64,000 bases of DNA from Deltaproteobacteria bacterium (GCA_016218915.1 JACRCQ010000021.1:1-64000); one strand, 5' to 3'; numbered from the stretch's first letter, positions 36,819-46,222 are shown. Numbers and translations: made by a program. Notes: generated by a model not told the origin, from the sequence alone.

Positions 36819-37364
36819 ATGGCAGTCACGGAGATCAAGTTTGGTGGCTTCGGCGGTCAGGGGATCATCCTTGCAGGCATGATCGTAGGCAAGGCCGCAG
36901 CCCTGTACGACAACAAGGAAGCGACGCTCACCCAGGCGTTCGGACCGGAAGCGCGCGGCAGCGCGTGCAGCGCCCAGGTGGTCGTCAGCGACTCGCGGAT
37001 CCTGTATCCGTACGTCCATCGTCCGCACATCATGATGCTGATGTCGCAGGACGCCTACACGCGATTCTCGCCCGAGCTCGCCAAGGGCGGAACGCTCGTC
37101 ATCGAGGAGGACCTGGTCAACCCGGTGCCTCTGCCCGAAGGCGCAGTGGTGTACAAGGCTCCGGCCACGCGCATCGCCGAAGAGCTCGGACGACGCATGG
37201 TGCTCAACATCGTGATGGTCGGCTTCTTCGCATCGGTCACCAAGCTGCTCAGCGCAGAGGCTGTGCGCAAAGCCGTGCAGGACTCGGTCCCCAAGGGCAC
37301 GATCGACCTGAATCTCAAGGCGTTCGATCGCGGCTTCGAGTGGGGAAAGAAGATCGCGAACTAG
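36819..37364 (+). CDS. korC: 2-oxoacid:ferredoxin oxidoreductase, gamma subunit
   Basis: 181 residues. The subunit opens FGGFGGQGIILAGMIVGKAA and has TQAFGPEARGSACSAQVVVS, both diagnostic of the gamma subunit. GGGAGG precedes the ATG. Last gene of the operon; it converges with the toxin gene 12 bp downstream. Confidence 0.94.
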   Translation: MAVTEIKFGGFGGQGIILAGMIVGKAAALYDNKEATLTQAFGPEARGSACSAQVVVSDSRILYPYVHRPHIMMLMSQDAYTRFSPELAKGGTLVIEEDLVNPVPLPEGAVVYKAPATRIAEELGRRMVLNIVMVGFFASVTKLLSAEAVRKAVQDSVPKGTIDLNLKAFDRGFEWGKKIAN

Positions 37365-37376
37365 CCCCCCCGCTTC

Positions 37377-37772
37377 TCAATCCCACAACGTCGGAACGAG
37401 CCCGCTGGACGCAATCGTCTCGTCGGCGGTGATCAGCGGCACGCCCGCTGAGCGGGCCGCAGCGATCACCAACCGGTCGAACGGGTCGGCGATCGACGAC
37501 AGAAGTGCGAACTCGACGGTCTGCTCGAGGTCCAGCGGCAGCACGCAGAAAGCAGGCTGAGCCGACAGCAGAGCGCGCAGCTCGGCAGGTCCGATCACCC
37601 GTCGACCGGCTTCCCGGATCAGGGACAGCTCGACGGCGACGATGGCCGGCACGAGCACTTGCGCGCGGCCAAGGTCAGCCTCCCGGAGCAAGCGCAGGGC
37701 TCGTCGCCCGAGGCGCTTGGGCTTGGAAGCGTGCCAGACGAGCGCGTGGGTGTCGATGCATGCGCGTTTCAA
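37377..37772 (-). CDS. PIN-domain toxin, VapC-type
   Basis: 131 residues from a TTG start that overlaps the antitoxin stop (TTGA). The fold has the acidic PIN residues: Asp7 in CIDTHALVW, Glu in AVELSLIREAG, Asp in DPFDRLVIAAA and ITADETI. No ATG, GTG or other TTG gives a sensible alternative in frame. VapC toxins are Mg-dependent RNases that cleave tRNA or rRNA. The partner antitoxin is immediately upstream. Confidence 0.82.
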   Translation of the reverse strand: MKRACIDTHALVWHASKPKRLGRRALRLLREADLGRAQVLVPAIVAVELSLIREAGRRVIGPAELRALLSAQPAFCVLPLDLEQTVEFALLSSIADPFDRLVIAAARSAGVPLITADETIASSGLVPTLWD

Positions 37773-38053
37773 CGCGTGCCTCGCCCTGCGCGCGCAGCGC
37801 GTGCCGAGGCAAGCGCTCTGGACGCCTTGCTGCGAAGCGCCTTGAAGTCCTCGAGCTCCGGCGCTTCGAGGTCTGGGAACATCCCCATCGTAGGGGCGGC
37901 ACGCGGCGTCTTGTCCGCAGGGGGCTGCACGTGCGCGCGGATCAGGCGGACGACCTCGGCGGACACGCTTCTGTCTTCGCTGCGCGCACGGGCACGAAGC
38001 GACTCGAGCAGCGCAGGATCGATCCGAACCGTCATGATGGTGGTCCGAGCCAT
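37769..38053 (-). CDS. Ribbon-helix-helix antitoxin of a VapBC-like pair
   Basis: 94 residues. The N-terminal half (TVRIDPALLESLRARARSED then VVRLIRAHV) has the pattern of a ribbon-helix-helix DNA-binding domain; the C-terminal half is charged and would cover the toxin. It overlaps the toxin gene by 4 bp, the expected coupling. The start at 38053 follows AAGAGAA, with an inverted repeat just upstream. Confidence 0.78.
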   Translation of the reverse strand: MARTTIMTVRIDPALLESLRARARSEDRSVSAEVVRLIRAHVQPPADKTPRAAPTMGMFPDLEAPELEDFKALRSKASRALASARAARAGRGTR

Positions 38054-38070
38054 GTATTCTCTTGTAATAC
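38054..38070 (-). promoter_or_regulatory. Inverted repeat operator candidate of the toxin-antitoxin pair
   Basis: GTATT-N7-AATAC sits directly before the antitoxin ATG, in a locally AT-rich patch. Toxin-antitoxin pairs usually autorepress at such sites. Confidence 0.45.
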
Positions 38071-38178
38071 AGCCCCGACATCGCATCAAGGCTGTCAGCT
38101 TCCCCGGTTCGAATCGCAACGCAGGTCAAGAAGGCGCCTGCGGGTTCGAGGTATCGTCGTCGAAGACAAGGAAGTGCG

Positions 38179-39084
38179 ATGGCGACCCAGTGGGAGAAAC
38201 GAAAGGCCGTGGACCGGATGCAGGAGGCGATCGAGCAGCGCCTCGGCGAGCCGATCACCCTGGCGCAGCTGGCCCACGCCGCCCGCTATTCGCCCTACTA
38301 CGCCGCCCGCATCTTCAAGGAGCTCACCGGAAGGACCCCGTTCGAGCACATCCGGCTTCGACGCTTGTCCGCTGCAGCGATGAGGCTCGCGAGCAGCGAC
38401 GATCGCGTAATCGACGTCGCGTTCGACTTCGTCTTCGACTCGCACGAGGGCTTCACCCGGGCCTTCTCCAAGTGCTTCGGGCTCACTCCCGCGGAGTTCC
38501 GCAGGACTCGCCCCGAGGTTCCGCTCTTTCTCCCCGCTTCGGCGCGGGGCTTCTACTCCAGACGACTCAAGGGAGAGACCACTATGACCGACAAGAGCAA
38601 GCCGAGCGTCGTGTTCGTGCAGATCCTCGAACGCCCTGAGCGCCGCATGATCCTCAAGCGCGGCAAGAAAGCCACCCACTACTTCGAGTACTGCGAAGAG
38701 GTGGGGTGCGACATCTGGAAGACGCTGTCCAGCATCGAGAGCGCCATCCACGAGCCCATGGGGTTGTGGCTGCCGGACAAGCTGCGTCCCGAAGGGACCT
38801 CCAAGTACGTCCAGGGCGTGGAGCTGCCCAAGGGCTCGACCGCTGCCGTGCCCGAAGGCTTTGAGGCGATCGACCTTCCCCCGTGCCGGATGCTGGTGTT
38901 CCAGGGTCCGCCGTTCAAGGACGACGACTTCGAGGAAGCGATCGGCTCGCTATGGGATGCGATCAATGCCTACGATCCAGCGTCAATCGGCTACGGCTGG
39001 GCTGACGACGAAGCTCCCCGCTTCCAGCTCCAGCCCATGGGCTACCGCGGCTACATCGAAGGCAGACCCGTGCGCGCGCGATGA
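38179..39084 (+). CDS. AraC-family regulator with GyrI-like effector domain
   Basis: 301 residues. Two helix-turn-helix motifs fill residues 1-115 (EPITLAQLAHAARYSPYYAA and DVAFDFVFDSHEGFTRAFSK). After a linker, residues 140-301 are a GyrI-like small-molecule binding domain, as in MarA/Rob-type regulators such as those of multidrug genes. It is divergent from the toxin-antitoxin pair. No transporter is adjacent, so the target is unknown. Confidence 0.9.
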   Translation: MATQWEKRKAVDRMQEAIEQRLGEPITLAQLAHAARYSPYYAARIFKELTGRTPFEHIRLRRLSAAAMRLASSDDRVIDVAFDFVFDSHEGFTRAFSKCFGLTPAEFRRTRPEVPLFLPASARGFYSRRLKGETTMTDKSKPSVVFVQILERPERRMILKRGKKATHYFEYCEEVGCDIWKTLSSIESAIHEPMGLWLPDKLRPEGTSKYVQGVELPKGSTAAVPEGFEAIDLPPCRMLVFQGPPFKDDDFEEAIGSLWDAINAYDPASIGYGWADDEAPRFQLQPMGYRGYIEGRPVRAR

Positions 39085-39111
39085 CCGGCCGCTGCACCCC
39101 CCAGACATGGG

Positions 39112-40665
39112 CTAGGGCGCGCAGCACACCGTGATCGGTCCTTCGCCGGCGACCGTTCCGATCAGCGATCCCCCGCTGATCGGACACATTCCTTCGAGTA
39201 TCGAGGTCACGTTGAAGATGGCCGACTCGAACAGATTTCCCTGGTTGAGCGGCGCGCAGCTCGTCCCGTCCGCAGGCACCGGATTCACCGGGCCCGAGCA
39301 GTCCGGAGAGCCGTAGACCGCAAACGTCCCCTGGCAGGTTCCTCCGATCGGACTCGAGCACTGGCACGCGGAGCACTGCCGCGTATCCGAGATGCTCGAG
39401 TACAGCATCACCTTGTTGGGGAAGCTCGCAGGACAGGTCTCGGCTCCGGACTTCCAGATGCAGCTCTGGGGCAGGAAAGTGGTTGGAGGTTTGGGGACGC
39501 ACGCGCTCTTGGAACCAGAGCAGCCTTGCCCTGCCGGCGCGCCGGAGCAGACCCGCGCCTGCTGCGACCACGTCGGAGTCGGGGCAGACAGAACACCTCC
39601 GGACGCTGCACACGCCCCTCCTGACACTGTCGGGAGCATGGCCCTTGCCGAATCGAACTGCATGGTGTCCACGAACGACTTGCAGATTCCCACGGAGAAG
39701 CCAGATTCGGTCTGGCTCGGAGCAGAGCCGCAATTTCCGGGATCCCACAACTGCAACGTTGGAGGCACGCAGACCGACACCTGGGAAGGGGTGCATGCGC
39801 ACGGGCTGCAGCTCGCCTGCTGTCCGGTCGGATTCCCTGTGCCGGCGCTCTGCCCGTTCGGCCACTCCATGGGACAGCTCGGCGCCTGATCGTTGATGCC
39901 GAGAAGGCCGGGCCCCTGCCACGTGAGGGGAGCAGGCTCCACGCATTGGAACGCCGAGCAGGCCGGGTCCTCGCAGTCCACCAAGCCGTTGCTGTCGTCA
40001 TCCACACCGTTGACGCAATTCTCAGCGCCACACGGCTGACACGAGCCACCGCAGTCCACGCCTGTTTCGTCGCCGTTCTTCACGCCGTCCAGGCACGACT
40101 CGCACCCTGTCGACGTGCACTGGTGACCCCCGACACACTCGCTGTCAGGGTCTGTGCCAGCTACCACGGATGCGCATGCGCCCTGGCTGCCGCCTGTCTT
40201 GGCAGCAGTGCATGCCATGCAGGTCCCCTTGCATTCCTGATCGCAGCAGACACCATCGACGCATGCAGAGCTGGAGCAGTCGCTCGAACCGTTGCACGTC
40301 TTTCCGTTGACGCACTTCGCGCAGGTTCCGCCGCAGTCGACGTCAGACTCGGTGCCATTCTTCTTGCCGTCGCTGCAGCTGCCTGGCGCGATCTCTCCGG
40401 CGCTCTCCAAAGGCGCATCTGCGGAATCGCTCTTCGCATGATCGAGCGGAGCGTCCACGGGGCTGTCCGGGAGACTGGCCTTGTCCTCGCTGAGGGTGTC
40501 GTGCACGGCATCTGGAGCAGCGTCCGCACCTGAGTGCCCCCACGGAGGCTCTGCAAACGCCGAGTCGAAGTCGATCGTGCAGCCTGTCCCGAGGAGCAGG
40601 GCCATAGCGAAGCAGAGCAGGGGTGCGGACTTGGCAGCGCGCGACCGCATTGTCCTCTGGGCCAT
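39112..40665 (-). CDS. Cys-rich secreted lipoprotein
   Basis: 517 residues. The signal ends in GTGC, followed by an Asp/Ala/Ser-rich linker (GADAAPDAVHD). Cys-rich repeats such as CSDGKKNGTESDVDCGGTCA, CLDGVKNGDETGVDCGGSCQ and NCVNGVDDDSNGLVDCEDPA are MopE-like calcium or metal-binding motifs of myxobacterial surface proteins. The C-terminal half has regular Cys and Gly without a named family. Either ATG 40665 or 40650 could start it. Confidence 0.75.
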   Translation of the reverse strand: MAQRTMRSRAAKSAPLLCFAMALLLGTGCTIDFDSAFAEPPWGHSGADAAPDAVHDTLSEDKASLPDSPVDAPLDHAKSDSADAPLESAGEIAPGSCSDGKKNGTESDVDCGGTCAKCVNGKTCNGSSDCSSSACVDGVCCDQECKGTCMACTAAKTGGSQGACASVVAGTDPDSECVGGHQCTSTGCESCLDGVKNGDETGVDCGGSCQPCGAENCVNGVDDDSNGLVDCEDPACSAFQCVEPAPLTWQGPGLLGINDQAPSCPMEWPNGQSAGTGNPTGQQASCSPCACTPSQVSVCVPPTLQLWDPGNCGSAPSQTESGFSVGICKSFVDTMQFDSARAMLPTVSGGACAASGGVLSAPTPTWSQQARVCSGAPAGQGCSGSKSACVPKPPTTFLPQSCIWKSGAETCPASFPNKVMLYSSISDTRQCSACQCSSPIGGTCQGTFAVYGSPDCSGPVNPVPADGTSCAPLNQGNLFESAIFNVTSILEGMCPISGGSLIGTVAGEGPITVCCAP

Positions 40666-40720
40666 CGGGCGATTGTACCACCTTGCGCAGAGGACCGCCG
40701 GACAACGAGCTTCGCCCGGG

Positions 40721-41335
40721 TCAGGGGCCAGCGGTGGCCGTGCGCTTGCCGATGCCGATCAGGAAGATCTCGACGCTCTGCTTGCGGGTGGCATCAGGAC
40801 GCATGAGGCGCACCTCTTGGTAGGCCTGACGGAGGCGCGCGCGGACCTCTTCGAATCCGCCGCCCATGAACAGCTTGCCCACGAATGAGCTGCCTGGATG
40901 GCCGAGGTGCACTGCCACGTCGACCGCCCGCAGGAACAGCTCCTCGCTGCGCGCCGCATCGGATTCGCGGTTGCCCGTGGTCGAGGGTGCCATGTCCGAG
41001 AGCACCACGTCGTAGGGCGCATACAGGGCGAGCTGGTCGTTCTGGAGCGACAGGGCGTCGCCCTGGATGAAGGTGCACCCAGGTCCGAGGGTCTGTGCGA
41101 GTGGCTGAAGATCCACGGCGAAGAGGCGACCCGAGGGGCCGATGCGCTGGGCGGCGAACAGCGACCAGGAGCCTGGGGCAGCGCCCAGGTCGAGCACGCG
41201 CTGGCCCGGACGCAGCAGCCTGGCGCGGCGGTCGATCTCCTCGAGCTTGAAGACGCTGCGCGCAGGGTAGCCCTGGGCGCGGGCCTCGCGGCTGTGGTGA
41301 TCAGCGTGTCGATAGGGATTGTCGCGGCGGGGCAT
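40721..41335 (-). CDS. FtsJ/RlmE-type 23S rRNA 2'-O-ribose methyltransferase
   Basis: 204 residues. The K-D-K-E tetrad is present: Lys30 in SVFKLEEID, Asp in LSDMAPSTTGN, Lys in FVGKLFMGG and Glu in SVEIFLIG. The SAM site is VLDLGAAPGSW (47-57). Length and motifs fit RlmE, which methylates U2552 of 23S rRNA. It lies 42 bp downstream of rplC on the same strand, a plausible two-gene unit. Confidence 0.92.
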   Translation of the reverse strand: MPRRDNPYRHADHHSREARAQGYPARSVFKLEEIDRRARLLRPGQRVLDLGAAPGSWSLFAAQRIGPSGRLFAVDLQPLAQTLGPGCTFIQGDALSLQNDQLALYAPYDVVLSDMAPSTTGNRESDAARSEELFLRAVDVAVHLGHPGSSFVGKLFMGGGFEEVRARLRQAYQEVRLMRPDATRKQSVEIFLIGIGKRTATAGP

Positions 41336-41377
41336 GGGGGCGGCCTTCGCGTACGCGCGGGCCTGGGCGGCCGCGTG

Positions 41378-42049
41378 CTACTTCTTGGCCTTGGGCTTGC
41401 CGCCCATCTTCTTGACAGCGCCGCGCACCATGACGATGCCGTTCTCGGTGCCGGGAACTGCGCCGTCGATCAGCAGCATGTCCGTCTCCGGCATGATGCG
41501 AACGATCTTGATGTTGAGCGCGGTGCGGACCTTGTCGCCGTGATGTCCAGGCATCTTGAGCCCGGGCAGCGTGCGTCCAGGCGTCATGTTCGTACCGATC
41601 GAGCCGCCGTGGCGCTTGTACTCGTGCGAGCCGTGGGTCATGACCGAGCCGGCCATGTGCCAGCGACGGAACACGCCGCTGAAGCCGCGACCGCGCGTGA
41701 CGCCCTGCACGTCGACGATCTGACCGACCTCGAAGATCTGATCGATGGGCAGCTTCTTGCCGATCTCGAAGCCGGCCGCGAACTCTTCGGAGCAGCGCAG
41801 CTCGCGCAAGACGCGCTTGGGCGTGACGCCCGCCTTCTTGTACATGCCGGCTGCCGGCTTCTTCGTGTGCTTCTCCTTGCGCTCGTCGAGCCCGAGGATC
41901 AGCGCGCTGTAGCCGTCCTTTTCCATCGTGCGCTTGCCAACGACCACGGTCGGCGCCTCGATGATGGTCACCCGATCCACGGTGCCGTCAGCGTTGAAGA
42001 TCTGGGTCATGCCGACCTTGCGGCCGATCGTGCCGGGGTGCTGATTCAT
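41378..42049 (-). CDS. rplC: 50S ribosomal protein L3
   Basis: 223 residues. GRKVGMTQIFNADG opens the protein and the signature KGRGFSGVFRRWHM-like segment (TRGRGFSGVFRRWHM), GSIGTNMTPGRTLPGLKMPG and HHGDKVRT are present. L3 is normally the second gene of the S10 operon (rpsJ-rplC-rplD). Here no S10 operon gene is next to it; repeats lie upstream and the FtsJ gene downstream. Either the operon is split in this lineage or a second rplC exists. Confidence 0.96.
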   Translation of the reverse strand: MNQHPGTIGRKVGMTQIFNADGTVDRVTIIEAPTVVVGKRTMEKDGYSALILGLDERKEKHTKKPAAGMYKKAGVTPKRVLRELRCSEEFAAGFEIGKKLPIDQIFEVGQIVDVQGVTRGRGFSGVFRRWHMAGSVMTHGSHEYKRHGGSIGTNMTPGRTLPGLKMPGHHGDKVRTALNIKIVRIMPETDMLLIDGAVPGTENGIVMVRGAVKKMGGKPKAKK

Positions 42050-42297
42050 GATGGGTCCTTGCAGGCTTCGACGACGAAGGTTGATGAGACGGTGAGCGTT
42101 ACGCTCTTCCCCCGCGCTAACCTCGCAAGCGCCGGTACCGAAGCCGATGTACCAGGGGGCACGAAGCCCCAGGCCGTCAGGGGACCGTGCAGTCTAGGCA
42201 AGAACTGGCCCAGGTCAAGCTCTGCGGACGGCCGCAACGGATTTGGCCGCCTGCAGGGCTGATCTGCGGCCGAGTCCGATCGCCTCGCCTACGCATG

Positions 42298-42490
42298 GCC
42301 CGCGGGAAGGCAGCCGCAGATCTCGCAGACCTCAGCAGATCCCCGCAGAAGGGATCAGAGGGCTGGCCCTCCAGGTTCACATCCAGTGACCCCAGCCCGC
42401 GGGAAGGCAGCCGCAGATCTCGCAGACCTCAGCAGATCCCCGCAGAAGGGATCAGAGGGCTGGCCCTCCAGGTTCACATCCAGTGACCCC
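42298..42490. repeat. 97-bp tandem duplication
   Basis: Two copies at 42298-42393 and 42395-42490, exact as far as I can align by eye. The unit is non-coding. It is the first half of an 815-bp gene-free region that separates rplC from the GST gene. Confidence 0.9.
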
Positions 42491-42514
42491 GACGCGCCAA
42501 CCCCTGCGATGATG

Positions 42515-42840
42515 GGGTTTCCCGCAAGCTCCGCGCGCCCAACGAGCTACAAAATCCCCCTCCAATTCTCCTGTCTCCCCCAATCACCCTCCAAGTCTCC
42601 CGTCTCCCTGTGAACTCTCTGCCCTGCAAGGTGACACCCTAGGGTTTCCCGCAAGCGCCGCGCGCCCAACGAGCTACAAAATCACCCTCCAAATCTCCCA
42701 TCTCCCTGTGAACATCTCTGCCCTGCAAGGTAGCCCCCTAGGGTATCCCGCGAGAGGAGCGCGCCCAGCGAGCTACAAAATCCCCCTCCAAATCTCCCAT
42801 CTCCCTGTGAACTCTCTGCCCTGCAAGGTGACACCCTGGG
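42515..42840. repeat. About 100-bp minisatellite, three copies
   Basis: Copies start at 42515, 42642 and 42741. Each runs GGGTTTCCCGCAAG..., then CGAGCTACAAAATC, CTCCCTGTGAAC and CCCTGCAAGGT. The first copy carries an extra internal duplication of about 28 bp. The unit spacing and lack of spacers rule out a CRISPR array. The last copy ends about 25 bp before the GST start. Confidence 0.88.
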
Positions 42841-42864
42841 GTGTGACCGTGCTACCAAAGGCCC

Positions 42865-43500
42865 ATGCGGCTCTACACCTTCCAGCATTCGCCCAACCCG
42901 CTCAAGGTCCGCCTGGCTCTCGCCGAGCTGGCTCTCGATTGCGAAATGGTCGAGATCAACCTCTTCAAAGGCGAGCACCGCTCCGACGAATTCAAAGAGG
43001 TCAATCCTCACCAGAAGGTGCCTGTCCTCCAAGAAGAAGGGCTGATCCTGCGCGAGTCCAACGCGATCCTCACGCACCTCGGCCGCACGCGCCACAGCGA
43101 GCTCTGGCCCCTGGAATCGCGCTGGGAAGCGCTCGCCTCGCAATGGCTCTTCTTCGAGAGCTTCAGCCTCTCGGTTCACTGCGGACGCATCTGGTGGACC
43201 GATGTCGTTGCCAAGGCGATCGGACGTCCGGGCGCCAACGAAGCGCTGCTCGCCGACGCAGTCGAGGAGCTGGAACGCTCGCTGGACGTGCTCGAATCGC
43301 ACCTGTCGACCCGGCAGTTCCTGCTCGGCAAGTCGATCAGCCTGCCCGACTTCTCCGTCGGCGTGACCGTTGCAATGCTGCGCGAGACACGCCTCGACTC
43401 CGCGGATCGCTGGCCGAACGTGATCGCCTACCGCGAGCGGTTGCGATCGCGTCCGAGCTGGACCCAGGCGGGCGGCGACAAGATCCACCAGTTCGGCTGA
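42865..43500 (+). CDS. Glutathione S-transferase family protein
   Basis: 211 residues. The N-terminal thioredoxin-like domain (MRLYTFQHSPNPLKVRLALA, HQKVPVL with cis-Pro, LRESNAILTHL) and the all-helical C-terminal domain are complete, with SISLPDFSV. A Ser is present near the catalytic position (HSPNP). TACCAA lies close to the ATG and no clear ribosome site is seen. The stop abuts the convergent symporter stop, forming TGATCA. Confidence 0.9.
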   Translation: MRLYTFQHSPNPLKVRLALAELALDCEMVEINLFKGEHRSDEFKEVNPHQKVPVLQEEGLILRESNAILTHLGRTRHSELWPLESRWEALASQWLFFESFSLSVHCGRIWWTDVVAKAIGRPGANEALLADAVEELERSLDVLESHLSTRQFLLGKSISLPDFSVGVTVAMLRETRLDSADRWPNVIAYRERLRSRPSWTQAGGDKIHQFG

Positions 43501-44823
43501 TCAGGGCGATCGCGCTTCCCGCGCCGCCTCCGTTCGCTCGACCCAGACCGCGCACGCGACGTCGCCCATCACGTTGATCACCGTGCGCCCCATGTCGAGC
43601 AGCCGGTCCACGCCGAGAATGATCGCGATGCCGTCCGGCGGCACTCCCACCTGCGCCATCACCGCCATCAGCAGGGGAAGCGAGCCCCCTGGGATCCCTG
43701 CGGTGCCGATCGCCGCAGCCACGGCAAGGCAGATCACCGCTGCCTGGCTGGCGAGCGAAAGGTGCACGCCGAAGATCTGCGCGACAAACAGCACGACGGC
43801 GCCCTCATACAATGCGGTGCCGTTCATGTTGATCGTTGCGCCCAGCGGTAGCACGAAGCCGCTCACTGTCTTGCGTACGCCCAGCTCCTGCTCGGCGACC
43901 CGCATCGTCGTGGGAAGCGTCGCGTTGCTCGACGACGTCGAGAACGCCGTGACCACGATCGGAATCGTCTTGCGGATGAACTCCATCGGGGACATCCGCG
44001 CCATGGTCCTGACCAGCACGGGATACAGGATGAAGAGCTGGACGAGGTAGGAGCCGAGCACGAGCATCACGAAGATCGCGAGCCTGCGGAGCAGGTCGAT
44101 GCCGAACCGCGCGGTCACCGAGAAGACCAGGCAGAACACGGCGTAGGGAGCGAGGCGCATGGCCAGCTCCACGATGCGTACCATCGCCTCTGCCACCGCT
44201 TCGTACAGCCCGGACAGGCGCCCTTTGTGGGGCTCGGGCAACACGGACGTCGCCCCTCCCACCAGCAGCGCCATCACGATCACCGGCAGCATGTCCATCT
44301 TGACGGCAGCGGCGAGGATGTTGCGCGGGAGAACCGAATCCAGGAGCCGGTTGACGACCCCGAGCAGAGTCCCGACGTTCTGCTGGTCCGCGGTCTGGCG
44401 CAGATGCGCAGCGTCACCTCCGTACGCCGTCATCAGCTGCTGGCGCACCGCATCGTCGAAGCCTTCCCCGGGCCGGAACACCGCCATGACCGCCAGGCCG
44501 AGCGCGACCGAGAACGCCGAGGTGATCAGGAAGAACGTCAGCGTGCGCCCGCCGATGCGCCCCAGATGTCGCATGCTCCCCAGCTGGGTCACGCCCAGGG
44601 CGAGCGAGCAGAACACCAGAGGGACCACGACGGCGAACAGCAGGCGCAGGAAGAGCTGTCCGATCGGGTGCGCGACCGCATCGATCAGGTAGCCCACGAT
44701 CGTGCGGGCGCGGTCAGAGCGAAGCGCGATCTGGTTGACCACGACCCCGGCGACGGCACCGGCGCCGAGCGCGGCGAGGATCCGGGCGTGCAGCGATCGA
44801 CGAGCCTTGGGGGGTTCGGTCAC
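43501..44823 (-). CDS. Dicarboxylate/amino acid:cation symporter (DAACS family)
   Basis: 440 residues with about eight helices and two re-entrant loops. SSSNATLPTTM is the serine-rich hairpin and GATINMNGTALYEG the substrate/cation motif of GltP/DctA-type carriers. It takes up glutamate, aspartate or C4-dicarboxylates with Na or H ions. The GTG start at 44823 has a TAGCAT hexamer six bases upstream and no Shine-Dalgarno, so it may be leaderless. Confidence 0.93.
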   Translation of the reverse strand: MTEPPKARRSLHARILAALGAGAVAGVVVNQIALRSDRARTIVGYLIDAVAHPIGQLFLRLLFAVVVPLVFCSLALGVTQLGSMRHLGRIGGRTLTFFLITSAFSVALGLAVMAVFRPGEGFDDAVRQQLMTAYGGDAAHLRQTADQQNVGTLLGVVNRLLDSVLPRNILAAAVKMDMLPVIVMALLVGGATSVLPEPHKGRLSGLYEAVAEAMVRIVELAMRLAPYAVFCLVFSVTARFGIDLLRRLAIFVMLVLGSYLVQLFILYPVLVRTMARMSPMEFIRKTIPIVVTAFSTSSSNATLPTTMRVAEQELGVRKTVSGFVLPLGATINMNGTALYEGAVVLFVAQIFGVHLSLASQAAVICLAVAAAIGTAGIPGGSLPLLMAVMAQVGVPPDGIAIILGVDRLLDMGRTVINVMGDVACAVWVERTEAAREARSP

Positions 44824-44867
44824 AGCGCCATGCTAGCCGAGGAACCGGGCGCGCGGAGAAGACGTTG

Positions 44868-45983
44868 CTACAGGGCGACTTCGCGGAAGGTGATCTGGTT
44901 CTGGTCAGCGATGCCGAGGCCGAGATCGCCTGCGATGCGGATGTAGGTCGGCTCGCGCTTGGCCTTCTTGAACGTGGGCATTCCCTTGTCGGTGCGGATC
45001 TTGTCGAGCAGCTGCCAGCCCACGATGTCCTGCGCCACCGGGTCGGTGCTGATGTACAGCGCTTCGTGCGGGATGCGCGCGTTCTTGTCCTTGTCGAGCG
45101 GCCCGCCGTTGTAGATCAGCTTGTATCCGTCGGTGATGTGCAGACGCACCCGGCTCTTGATCACGTCCTGCGCGTAGAGCAGCGGGATGTACGGACTTCC
45201 GCCCATCGCGTGGAACGCCTGCGGATTGAGCACGCAGCCGTGCGTCATGTTCTTGAGCGCTCCGGTGTAGCCCGTGATGCTGTGATCCTTGATCAGGGGC
45301 ACGTTGATCACGGCGGTGCAGTCCGTGAGCTGACGGCAGAAGCGGGTGTTGACGCCAGACACGCGGATCTCGGGCATCACGGCGTCTTGCGTGTTGTGCG
45401 TGTAGCTCTTGACGCCCGCAGGCAGGACCTTGTCGCTGATGCGCGTGCCGGACAGGAAGGACGGGTACTGCTCGAAGACGTAGATGTTGGCTGCGGGAAC
45501 GCCGGCTGCGAGCACGCCTTTGACGATCTCGAGGATGAGCTCCTTGTTGGAGCCCATGGTTGCGCCCTTCTGGGCTGCGATGCCGTTGACCTTGATGGCG
45601 ACCTTGTCCGCCGGGTGGACGAACTTGCCGAACGCCTTTCCAAGATCCTGCTCGCCTGTGAACTCGGACATCAGACGGGCGAGCATCACGCGCGCAGCGT
45701 CCTCGGTCGGCCACAGCTGGTTGGGCTGGAGCGTGTTGGACTTGGCGACCTTGATGACGCGGCCAGGAGCTGAGTAGGGAACGAACCCGGCTGGAGGCTG
45801 CGCGGCCCAGCTCTGCGGTCCGGCACCTGGCGCCTCAGCCGACGCGTCCTCGCCCTTCTTCTTCTTCTTGGGCTTGGCCAACGCTTCGCCGGCCACACCC
45901 ACAGCGGCCGCTACGCCCACGGCTCCGCCCACGAATCCCCGTCGAGATAGAAGCCCCTCACGCTCGCCTTGGCACTTGGACAT
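44868..45983 (-). CDS. DUF362 protein with Tat-type signal
   Basis: 371 residues. A Tat-like signal SRRGFVGGAVGVAAAVGVAG precedes a Lys-rich stretch and the DUF362 domain. Recognisable are VAIKVNGIAA, AGVPAANIYVFEQYP, INVPLIKDHSITGYTGALKN and ALYISTDPVAQDIVGWQLLD. DUF362 proteins often carry Fe-S or lack a defined activity; here no CxxCxxC is present. GGAAGG precedes the ATG at 45983, deciding it over an ATG five codons upstream. Divergent from the next gene, which shares the 240-bp intergenic region. Confidence 0.85.
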   Translation of the reverse strand: MSKCQGEREGLLSRRGFVGGAVGVAAAVGVAGEALAKPKKKKKGEDASAEAPGAGPQSWAAQPPAGFVPYSAPGRVIKVAKSNTLQPNQLWPTEDAARVMLARLMSEFTGEQDLGKAFGKFVHPADKVAIKVNGIAAQKGATMGSNKELILEIVKGVLAAGVPAANIYVFEQYPSFLSGTRISDKVLPAGVKSYTHNTQDAVMPEIRVSGVNTRFCRQLTDCTAVINVPLIKDHSITGYTGALKNMTHGCVLNPQAFHAMGGSPYIPLLYAQDVIKSRVRLHITDGYKLIYNGGPLDKDKNARIPHEALYISTDPVAQDIVGWQLLDKIRTDKGMPTFKKAKREPTYIRIAGDLGLGIADQNQITFREVAL

Positions 45984-46105
45984 CGGCTCACCTTCCATGC
46001 AACTCGTATCGCGCCAACTATCACGTCGTCCGCGATCGGGCAAACCACCGGAGGCGGCCAACGCGACCACGGCACGGGCCGAGGTGATCTAGGCCGGATC
46101 GACCG

Positions 46106-46119
46106 ATCGACAAGTGTCG
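46106..46119. promoter_or_regulatory. Inverted repeat in divergent intergenic region
   Basis: TCGACA-AG-TGTCGA lies between the DUF362 gene and the glycosidase-like gene, a possible shared operator. Confidence 0.3.
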
Positions 46120-46222
46120 AGCGGTTCGTCCGCGCAGATCCCCGGGGGCCAGACGCAGCGCGGATCAGCGTTGCTGCACGCAGAGGTTGCGGCGCTGGGC
46201 CGACTTCGCGGATGCTCGAGCT

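Noticed and set aside
38097..38120. tRNA T-arm-like GGTTCGAATC
   Set aside because: The flanking bases cannot form a T-stem, and no acceptor or anticodon arm is present.
42298..42840. CRISPR array
   Set aside because: The repeat units are about 100 bp and directly adjacent, with no short repeats separated by unique spacers and no cas genes.
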